Below are positions 51,260 through 61,700 of a stretch of 64,000 nucleotides of DNA, piece by piece. The DNA lies in NCBI RefSeq assembly GCF_901933205.1, contig NC_044582.1:20001820-20065819 (forward strand), in the 5' to 3' direction. This DNA comes from Camarhynchus parvulus (lineage: Eukaryota > Chordata > Aves > Passeriformes > Thraupidae). The translations under genes were made by a program, and so were the position numbers. The notes under the pieces were generated by a model. It was given only the letters and a program-made list of their open reading frames with translations. It had not been told where the DNA came from and did no database searches. The first letter of the stretch is position 1. Each line of letters opens with the position of its first letter.

Positions 51260-51301
51260 ATGGCAGGTCCGTCCGGCAGGGGGCAGCAGCGCCCCAGCCA
51301 G
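51260..51301 (+). other. Candidate plus-strand mini-exon next to the minisatellite (unconfirmed)
   Basis: In a CpG-rich patch, an ATG (GCG before, G after) opens MAGPSGRGQQRPSQ and after 14 codons meets a strong donor CAG|GTGAGC (last exon base 51301, phase 0). The peptide is not recognised. It overlaps the CTCF-like motif, so the open frame and donor may be coincidental. Confidence 0.2.
51273..51286 (+). promoter_or_regulatory. CTCF-like binding motif
   Basis: CCGGCAGGGGGCAG differs at one position from the CTCF core CCASYAGRKGGCRS and sits in CpG-rich DNA right after the minisatellite. It is on the plus strand, so with the 19920 motif (minus) the pair points outward from the interval that holds all the TMCC1 first exons. 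Motif call only. Confidence 0.55.
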
Positions 51302-54300
51302 GTGAGCGGGGCTGGGATCGGGCTGGGGCTGAGCTGGAAACACGCGGGGATCGGGCTGGGACTGAGCCGCACGGGCAGTAGGTGTTATGGACATACACTC
51401 AGGCAGACCGCACATACCGATAGCTCCAGGGTCAGGGCGCACTCACATTAGGCTGAAACACCTGTTTCATATCTGTTGTCCGGGCTAGACTTCCCTACTG
51501 GCCCTTTACTGTTTACTACTGACCCATAACCTGCACCTCAACTCAACACAATTATTATTTTCTGTAGAAAACCTCAAAACTCAAACTTTGTTGATGTCCT
51601 GTCTGAGAATCAAGACAGAAATTGTTTAATTCTTCCATTGTACAAAAAGGGAAGAATGACTGAACTGAGGAAGTGTGGAACTACTGAAACCTTTGGTGGC
51701 CGGTCACTGTTGGACAAATGGAGAAGGCACACAGCACTAGTTAATCATAGCAGAGGCTTCAGGATCCCATGTGGGCTTGGATCTGCAAGTGAAATAAATC
51801 ATAGCATGTGTTTCAGACTGGATAGCCAGGTGGTGTCCCTCTACCACAGAAAGGAGCGGGCAGGCATTGCTCCTGCTGCTGTTCCTAGAAGTTCATACTG
51901 CCCCTCTAATGCAGTACTCAGCTTCATCGGCACCACTGACAATTAACCAAATGTTAGCAAGCCACTAGTCTGAACCCTGTAAAAGTACCCAACAGCACTG
52001 CATCACTCAGAGTGACTGTGCTCATCCTTAGAAGGACCACAAGAGCCTCACTGCCTCTTGGCATCTACTGTCAGCAGCTGCTCTTGCCATCTAGGTGTCT
52101 GTCCTGCCTCACACTTAATGTCCACATAGAGGTTAAACAAGGAGCTAAGTTTGTAACACTGAATTACAAATTTGGAAGGGGTGTAGTAAAAATGGGGTTT
52201 TATTCAAACCAATGTAGTGTTAAGATGGATTTGGGAAACAGAGATTCAGGTCAGTTAGAAATCAATAATAAAACCTGACTATTATAAATTCACAGATGCA
52301 TTTCTGCATTTTTTCCTTACAAAGTTCTTTGCAAACTGCAGTTGAAATACCTAAGAACTTTATATCCACTAAAATGCTGGGATCCAAATGAAATGTGGAA
52401 ACTGCAGGCCTTTGAGTTATTCAGGCCAAATGAGCTGGTTCAGGGAACAGACTGTGAAGGACAGACTTGTACTGAGCATATTCTCTCCATTTTCAACAGA
52501 CTACTGGGATAGGCTCAGCTTTGGCGGTACTGTGTGACCTGAATTTCATAGTCTGCCCAGAAGCACAAATCAGGCTGGGAAAAAAATAAATGCAAGAATG
52601 CAGGAGGTCCTTGTTTTCCACTTCTTCCCTGTCTTCCATTTTAACTGTGTATATGAGAGAGAATGAGAGAATAAGACTGGCTAAAGAACTGCATTATGCA
52701 CTGCGTGCCCTGAAATACAGAATATCAGGGAACGGAGGGATAGCCTGAGGTGAAAAACTGATGCTGGACTTAATGATGAATCCAGGTCATTGACTTGAGA
52801 TCTGGCTGACAACATCTGAATTTGGGATATTTAAATCCAGGATTAAAATTAAATTCTACAAATTTTAAAATATGTCCATCCCACTTTGGTCAGTTTACAG
52901 CATCTAAGTATGCACCATATTTTAGAGCCCTTAACTATCTTCTATTCAGACTGCTGCAAAAAGGCTGTGCAATATTATGTAGTTCAATCCCAGTGCATTA
53001 ACTTAAAATTACCTTTTACATACTTCAATTAACTAACCAGTATGGAATTAAGCTTGGAGTAAAATCACATCATAAGAACAAAGTGTAGGAACATGTTAGG
53101 CTAAGCTCAGTTCTTGACTTGCAGGCAAGTAATAAACTAGAAATTCATTTGCAATTATTTTAAAGCATACCTTAAAATTTTTCCTCTGAGTTTAGTAGAG
53201 GTGCTTTACAACCATAGGAAGACTGTTGGCTTCTAATGTAGTTAAGAGAACAAATTCTTATTGTAGCCTATGTCCTTAAGGTTTTCAGCTATGATCTAAG
53301 AACTCACCTTTGCTTTCAGATGAAGAGGACTAAGAGAGAATGGGGCAAGGTGCCTTTTAAAATTTTAGTTATACTTTGTATAAACCTTTTTACTGCAATA
53401 CCATTACAGACTTAGGTGTTTACGCTTCTAAGGCAAATACAAATATTTCTTACTCTCCATATGTGTAAGTGAGCTAAAACCATTGAAGTTGGTGGGAGAC
53501 ATCAGCACTTAAGTGTTTTCATGAGAATACAGTTATATTAGATCTTACAGGAACCTATAGCACATATTGTTGGTTTCTCTGTAACTACATCTGAACAAGA
53601 TGGGATTTGTGTCACCAAAGTAGTATAAAAAGAAGAAACCACAACCCTGAAAAACTTAAGAAGCCCCACAAAGAACCCACACCCTTGTCTGGCAATTTTT
53701 GAATGACCAAGGCTTCTGTGTAACAAACATGCAACCAGCCTTGTCTATCAGAAAAATTCAGAAATTATTTAAGATTAGCACATCTAACTCTGGGTAAGCA
53801 AGCGACACAGCACTATTCTGTTTTGCAACTCCATCTTTAAAACTGACTGCTCAGATTTCTTCCCATCCCTAAGCTGCATGTTTTACAATGGGAGAAGGAG
53901 AGAAAGGGTAAAAAGCGGGCACAGCAAGGGCTGACTACTCAATAAAGTATGGAGAGCCAGGAGCCAAACACCATAGCACAGCTGGCAAGGCAGCAGCCTC
54001 CAAAAGCCAGGCCTCCCCTAGCATCTGAGCAGGATCAACAGGAGAGGCCCAGAGGCTGTGGCCAGGTCTACCAAGCCTAGATCACCCGTCTTGACTCTAC
54101 AGACCTGCCTGGCAATCACATGTAACCCTGGTTACTGTCACTAGAACTGATCCTGACCCATGGACTGATGTCGTGGCTGGACGTTGTCACCACAAACTGC
54201 CCTGATGCTCTGGTTGACTCTGGCTGCCATCGCCAGTGCTGCCCTGTGCCCTGCACACAGGTGTGCCCTCAGGTGCCGCACTGGGAGGCCCCTGCCCCAC

Positions 54301-55527
54301 CTGCCCTGTAGCTGCTCACCTCCTGGTCCTCCATCCCTCAGTGAGCCCCTGGACTCACTGCTCTCTGGCAGGTTTACTCTGAGCCTCTGGATGAGAAGGG
54401 GAATGTGGATATCTTTCCGTATTTCTGCCCAAAGGCAGGCTCATGGCAATCATCCTATGGGCATTAGGTCTGACTGTTGTGATATGGCAGGGGAAATCTC
54501 CCAGCCTCAGTGAGAGGGAAACTGTGGAGTTCACATGGACATTGATTACAAGCACTCTCATCTGAGGCCTCATCCATATCCTCCTGGCTGAGTCCTACAT
54601 GAGTGGGAAGGGGCTGACAGCATTCTCACCGCTGCAGCAGGTTATTGCACTGGGATCTGGAAGAACAGTAGGTGACAGAGAGGTCCCGAGGAATGACAGG
54701 AAAACACTGCAGGACACCATCAAAGACATTATTGATCCAGTCACTGGAACGAGATGTCTCAGAATTATTATGATTAACTGCAATGTTTACTTAAGAACAA
54801 AGGATCAATTCTTAGCTTGGGAGGAATCATTTGGTGGCATAATAAATTTCTCTGTGACATTGAATGATAAACTCCCAGTTCTCATACACTGGGAGAGAAA
54901 AAACATGTTTTCATGTTTTCCTCTAAGTAAAAACTGCCAGGTTTGCCATCTTTCTGAGCATGCATTCAGAAAATGAAGGCTGTGAGGGAAACAAAATGGA
55001 TTCAAGCAGTGGCCAGTGCACTCAGCTTCATTTCTCAGACTCAGTGCTTTCAGGCTTCACAAGGGGAATACAAAACCCATGTATACTCCCCCAGCTCAAA
55101 TTATTGGGAGGAACCTTTGTGAGAACAAAACTGGAGGTTCTTACAAGAAGGATGCCAGCCTACAAGAGAGAACTTCAGGAAAAATGCTGTAAGGAAGGAC
55201 AGCAATAATGGTGAGGCTGAAAATTTTAAAAACTAAACTCCAAAGGGTCTGAAGACCACAGCAGTAATCCAACTAGAAAGTGCTGAATGATGGTAGTGAA
55301 CTACCTTGATATGATTCTGCATTTGAAAAGACAATTTCTTTTGTTGCAGTTTACAGCTATTAAAAAAGTAACAAGAGAGACAATTTGTAAGAGCAATCAG
55401 AATCCAACCCTGCCCTTACTCATCAGCTTGTACTTGTCATGAACACTCACAGGAGACACAAAAATGTTTTAAGTGTTTTAGTCAGGGATACATCATTTCA
55501 CCAGCTTTTTTCAAGCCCTTCCACTTC

Positions 55528-55628
55528 AAAAAAAAAACCCCAAAACAAACAAAAAACAAACAAAAAGCCCAAACAAACAAACAAAAGCAACAAACCCAAA
55601 AAACCCCAACCCCCCCTCCAAAAAAAAA
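55528..55628. repeat. AAAC-rich simple repeat
   Basis: About 100 bases of A runs and AAAC/CAAA units with late CCCC blocks on the plus strand. Composition is similar to the run at 11351-11414. Confidence 0.9.
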
Positions 55629-58275
55629 GTAAATATGCCTTGAGCTTCATGATGCTGCAGCTTTGCTGAGCAAACATATGATTTTCTGTAATGAACGGAA
55701 TATGTACCTGCTTAGAGTACGAGATTAAAGCGATCGTTTACTCTAAATGCTATGTAATGCAGACATAGTTTAAGATGCTTTATGACATCAAAGCAGAAAG
55801 AAATACTGAACACAGAACATGAATTATCTGTATAGCCCAAATCATACAGACATTTGATTTATTGCTTTGTTTTACAAAAATCACGAAAATTTGTCATGCT
55901 CCATACAGGAAGCTTTTCCTCTCACTGACTTAGTCAGATGTTAAAAATGTAATATAAAAGATTTTTCTGTTCTCATAAACACAACTTGCCAACAAAACAA
56001 GTTTGTTCTGCATGAGGTACTACTGGATCAATAAGTAAAAGGCCGAGAGGAAATGTAACCTACCAAAGAATAGACACATTTTGCTGGAACGATGTGTTGT
56101 GATTAGGTATAATTGGGCAAATGGCAGTGTGATCTCCAAAGCCTCAGCTGATCATATTCCCCTGAGTACATTAATAATTTTAGGGAAAAGTGCATTAACT
56201 ATGCCTTGCTTTATTGTACTGCTTAAGTGGAGAACAGGTGTGAGAAAACAAACAAGTTTGTAATCTTTGCTTCCTTTGCAAATGAATTCTTAATCACTTT
56301 GGCTCTTATTTCCATACAAGATTTAACTTTTTGATAATTATGAGAGCAGCTTGGCAGCTTCCCTTTTGTGGCTCAGGTAAGCAGATTCAAGAGGCTTTTA
56401 ATTCCTAGTACTAATACATATAGCATATTCAGGTCTTTCTAAAAAGGCAGATAACATCACACCTGCCCTTGACATAATAAGCAAAGATCAACAACACAAT
56501 TGTTGCCATTCTAGACTTACTTGTACTGAGAAGCAGGTCTTATTACATCAGGATGAAAGCAGAGTATCATTTCAGCCTTTGTCATGGGAATGTCTAGCTC
56601 TGTGCCAAATTTTGACCCTTCTTGATACATCTGATCAGTATGCTGAATTAAATCAACTGGGGCTGAGCAGTCCCTACAATTTATGCAAGCATGAATTTGG
56701 AGCAGTGTGGATAGGAAGAAAGAGGAATGAGAGTGTTGTTTCAGTGCTTGTGTGCAATTAGATCTGATTATGGTTTACAGTGACACAGATGACACTGGTC
56801 TAGCACCAGCTGCCCCAATTCTACTCTCAGTACCTCCAGCTGGGTGACTGTGCTCCAACTCTTGCACCACCAATTCATTCTAAAACTAGTGAGTTCTTTG
56901 AATGAAGAAAAATATCAGAAAATTATCACCAACTGCTGCCTAATTTCAGGGTCACCAAGTGAGTATTTTAGTTTTCTCCCCAGCCTTTCTGCTCCCCAAA
57001 AGGCAGTTCTTCCCTGTGACAGATGCCTAAAGGAAAAATGCCCCCCTGCTGAAGACCCCTGGTGGAAGCATACATGTCACCCGGCCAAACAACTCAGACT
57101 TCTTTCTTTGCTCTTCAGTGGCTCAATTAGGAAGTTAGAGTGTTCTTGTTTTCAATTCTCATATGAGATGTGAGACTTAATTTAAAGACATCTTGTTCAG
57201 TCAGAAGCACCTAAATGGTCATTGATTGTTTTTCCATAGTTGGATATGTAAGTCTCTTTAAAAACACAAACTGTTTGTTATTTGTGTTCTGTTTCCATTG
57301 CTAGACAGGCTACAGGGTTTGTGTTAATATTACTGGAATAAGACAAATACAAGTTTGAACAAGTAAAGCCTAAAGTCTTACACTCCTGAGTACCAGGAGA
57401 ATTGCCATGTAATCGAGACAAAATTGTTCAGGCACAGTCACGTTAATTAGAAACATCTGCAAGGATCCTGGAGAAAGCACATCTGGTTCGAAAATTTCCA
57501 TCATCATTTGGATGCTGAAAATTCAATAACACAAGGACAATATTACTTTATACCAATTAAAGATAATAGGATGGCTATAGCTCCCCTTTGGTTCACTGGT
57601 CTCTGAACAGTACAGCAGCACCTGTGCAGTGTTAAGGAAACTTCCGTCTGACCATCCAGGAGCCACTCTGGCATTCACACTTGCATCACCTGAGCTGGGA
57701 CTGAGGCCCCTTTGCAGTTTCTACCCCCACTCTTACAGTCAGACCAGGTTTCCTTGCCTGGCTCAGACATTAATATATTTCCTGAAGTAGATATACATTA
57801 AATAAGCAAAGACCTTTTAGCAACGTCTGGCAATATCAAGTCAGATGACACAATATCATTCATTTAACTTAATCTTTTCACTTGGGTTCCTAGGAGATAG
57901 CAGTTAAATTCTGCTACAGTCACAAACTTACTCTACATCTGGACAATTTCAAGGGTTGCAGTTGATTCACATGCTATAGTAGGGCTCTGCTTCTGCTCTC
58001 ACAGCCAGAAAAAGAGGACAGTACCTGGTATCTAGAAGCTGCCACTGTTCCATATGTTGTCAGATCTTCAAAGGATCAAAGCAACCAAGACAACAACTAC
58101 TTGAGCAAACCTGGCTACTTCCTTTGTGTTTAAATGGGAAAGATAACCCTTTGAAAATGTCACCACTTAACTGTAAATTCACTGTCATTACATTGGTTTT
58201 TAATTTTGTGTGTTGTCAATTTGTCAGGCAGCTGAGAACTCTAAGAACAGAAGTTAGTGCAGAAGAAAAAAGAAG

Positions 58276-58359
58276 TTCTGTTAGTTCTGTTAGTGTAGAA
58301 CTAACAGAAGTTAGTTCTGCAGATTACAAAACTTGTAGTCTGCAGAACTTGTAGTCTGC
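58276..58359. repeat. Inverted and direct repeat cluster
   Basis: TTCTGTTAGT occurs at 58276-58285 and 58285-58294. The second copy is followed, after GTAGA, by its exact reverse complement ACTAACAGAA (58300-58309), a perfect 10-base stem with a 5-base loop. ACTTGTAGTCTGC is then repeated at 58331-58343 and 58347-58359. It probably arose by local slippage and template switching. Confidence 0.85.
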
Positions 58360-58705
58360 TAAATTTTTAAGTAGGCAGGTCCAGACTATATCACCTTGGA
58401 GTCCATATTCTGAAGCAGAAATCTAAATAAACCATGATCTACTTGTAATCAGATACTGTTTTACCTCATGAGGTCCCCAAACTCTCTACTACTGTAGATC
58501 ACTCAACCTGCAATTAAATAATCTGTAGCTACCTGAGGCTGAAAAGGACTTAATAACTTTGCAATTTAAGCTTGCTACAGAGTGAGCACATTGCACCTCT
58601 CTTGACTGGCAAAACTGGCTTCTTTATCCAGACAAGGGAAAAAACAAGCTAATTCAGAGCCCTTTTTACGTATAGTTCAGAGCTCCTCTGTAACCACTGC
58701 TGTAT

Positions 58706-58745
58706 TAGGTCTGGCTGGGACAGAGTTAATGCCAGTGCTAGGCAG
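58706..58745 (+). mobile_element. Fragment of an avian ERV LTR
   Basis: The word aggtctggctgggacagagttaat closely resembles the start of a widespread avian LTR family (tttggctgggatagagttaat). Similarity is lost within about 40 bases, so only a scrap remains, or the copy is very old. The family is recalled from memory. Confidence 0.5.
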
Positions 58746-61700
58746 CCTGCATGTCTTGATAAGCTATTTCAAATGTCAAAATATGGGGTCATATTTTTGA
58801 ATAAAAGCTATAAAATAGAATGTTCTGAAAGTTTTAATTTTGTAGTTTCCATTATGATCTCTGAATCACTCATGGAAATGCAGGCGTGAAAGCAACTCCC
58901 AAGAGGTTTTTGGGTTTTTTACTTTTTCTAGTTGCTTTACTTTTGTTACAGTTTCTAGATGTGTAAGCATTTGCTAGGATACCTATAGATCATCACAGAG
59001 GAAATTTAACAAAAGGATTGCTTTTATGAATGTCCTTTTTCTTCATCCTTTGGAAGTAATTCCAAACCCTGCATTCTCTTGTACCACATTCAAGGAAGAC
59101 TATCACCAGCCATTCCAGGAGTGCATTCTAGAATTCCATCACACCATTTACCTGTCAACACAGAACATTTCAAATCTGATAGCAGCTTCAACAAGGAAAG
59201 AAAGAAATCTGGAGGAGAAAACTGTTTATTAAAGCCATCAGCAGTTTGTAGAAAGAATCCTGTGAAATTGCTGATATTTAACATATGTATGATATAAAAT
59301 TGTGTTTTTGTCACAATTGACTACACCAAAGCTTCACCAGAGTCAGATTAAACATGAGTTTTGTATTCACCATTTTCTTTACTAGAAATTGCATGCCATG
59401 CCCACCAGGCTTGGTGAAGTCTACTTGCTCCCTAGGAAAAACCCCAACAAACTATAAATAACAATTTTTACTTCTCTTGTCATAATTTGTGACTGTTAAA
59501 GCATATCACAAGTATCAAAACTCTTTGTATCGTATCACTATAGCTTATTTGTGGACAGCGAACACAAAACTCTGATATTTAAGGGCTTACTTAATTCCAG
59601 TTACCGTCTATGAAATGTCTGACTGTGATTTTAACTACAGTTGGATTTTTTCCTCAATGAGTCACTGAAAATCACAGAGCAATTCAATGTAAGAGACAGA
59701 AAAAAAATCAGCTCAGTTCTCAGGCTCCATTCTAATCAAATAACCATGTGGTCTCTCAGCTTGGTGCTTATAAAAATACAACATACATGCTGTAGTTTGC
59801 ATCTGCAAACCATTCTCCAGCTACTTTTAAATGTATCTTTGTTCATGCTCAGGCTTTGCTGAAAACACCCAGGGGAAGAGAATGACACAAAACCTAGGAG
59901 GCACACAGACTTTGTGCCTCACAGTCTTCTCAGCAGAAGCTGGTGTTAAATGACTCAAGGAACTTTTACTCCAGTGCTACATGTTCATTCACTCAGCTTC
60001 CCTTGAGATGCAGAGTCTGCCAGCTGGACTGATGAGAAGTGAAATCCACAAGAATATCACAGAAGCTATTTCTAAAAATCAATACTACTCCTGGTCTCAG
60101 CAGATACGTCACTGACCTCATGTGCGTCTTTATTGTCCCATAAAGAATAATATCTAGTATTTGTTCAATAATTGCAATTCCTGCCCCTAAAATGGCATCT
60201 GAATACCTATTGATTCTCACTTTATGATGTTTGCTCGTAAACAAACCCATTAAGCACCTGTGGAAGAGTCTATCGTTATTACAATGACTATAAAAGTTAT
60301 AAAGGTGCAAATTAGATAAAGGTCATTGTTGTTATGTAGCTCATAGTACAATATGAAAATGGTCTTGAGCAACTGGTTGTGGAGACCTTCCCTCCACTCC
60401 AAGTCTCTCAGCTGCGCATCAAGCTCCATCTAAATGACTGTGCACAATGGGCAAGGGAGCAGTTCTATACTGAGTACTCCGTAAACTTCCCTCATATTAA
60501 CCAGTTAGTTCACACAATCCACCAAGGAAAGAACTCCCAACCTACTGTGCTCTACACAAGGCACACATGGCAGCATACCAGATCTCTGGTGACTTCTGTG
60601 GTTAGTCAAGTACAGGCAGTAGCACTTCCCAGTTGTCTTCCAGCCACACCTCTAGTGCCATAAATCCATATATTTGCTACAGTGAAGGCTTGGATTCTAA
60701 GTAAGAGCTTCCAGTTTCACTGGTATCGTTAGTAATGGTTGCAAGTGACAGGAATAAAAATTCCTGTAGCCATGTGCCCTGCAGACACAGTGAGACTAAT
60801 GGACAATACTAGAAAGAGTAAACTATATCATTAGTATTTGCTAAGACCATCCTATAAATGGCTTGTGCTGGAATCAGACAGCAAAACCTGCACGTCTTTA
60901 TCCTTCTGGTAATGGCAAGTGACCAGCTTTCTTATAAGCCTCTTCTTACGAAAGGGAGGAAATCCATGCCAGGATAAAATGACTGTCTTCTTTCTTTCAC
61001 ATCCTTTTTCAATACTGTAGCAAAGCTCACAAATCAACTGTAACCTGGTCCTGATTAGCTTGATGCTGATTTACAGCTACCCAAATTCTTGAAATATCAT
61101 ATTTATGGCCAACGCAACTGACATGATTACCCCACCCTCTTGCTTCATCATTTCATACACCTCCAGGTGCATGTGTAGATGCATGATAGGTATAGGTGCA
61201 CATGGAGAGGTATGCATATACACCTAGATTTCATTCTAACTCTCTTGGGAAGACAGTTTCAGATTTTACTTCACCATAGTACTTATGACAACAGGATTCT
61301 GATCTTCACTGTTGCTGTGCTACAAGACTCTTAAAATGAGTAGCTGAAAAGATAAAATGTCTAATCTTACTGCAGGAACATGGTCAGCAAATTTAAGCCC
61401 TCACAAAATGAGTAGACCAAATAACTTAGTAGCTATTAAGAAAGACAAAGGTACTAGACAGAATAGACAGGAACGGTTCATAAGTAAAATCCAGCATTAC
61501 ACACATTCATCATCACAGGCAGACAGGAACACCTGAGGAGAAGGAGCAATACCTGGACTGTTACCTAATTCAACCAGATCAGCTGACATGACTGGTACCA
61601 GAAGTTAACTTTGTTAGTTAAACTAGATTCCTGTTCAAAATTCCTCTCTACGTCTGATTCCAGGGTGCTCCTCCAGTAGAAGAGCAGTTCTTAGGTGTTG

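Noticed and set aside
50440..51451. Long open frames on both strands (310, 204, 168 and 153 codons)
   Set aside because: They run through the G-rich minisatellite, where the repeat unit lacks stop codons in most frames. The translated repeats are artefacts and no domain is present.
60366..60400. Weak resemblance to a CR1 3' region (gtcttgagcaactggttgtgg)
   Set aside because: Only about 30 bases match loosely and the flanks do not continue in CR1 order.
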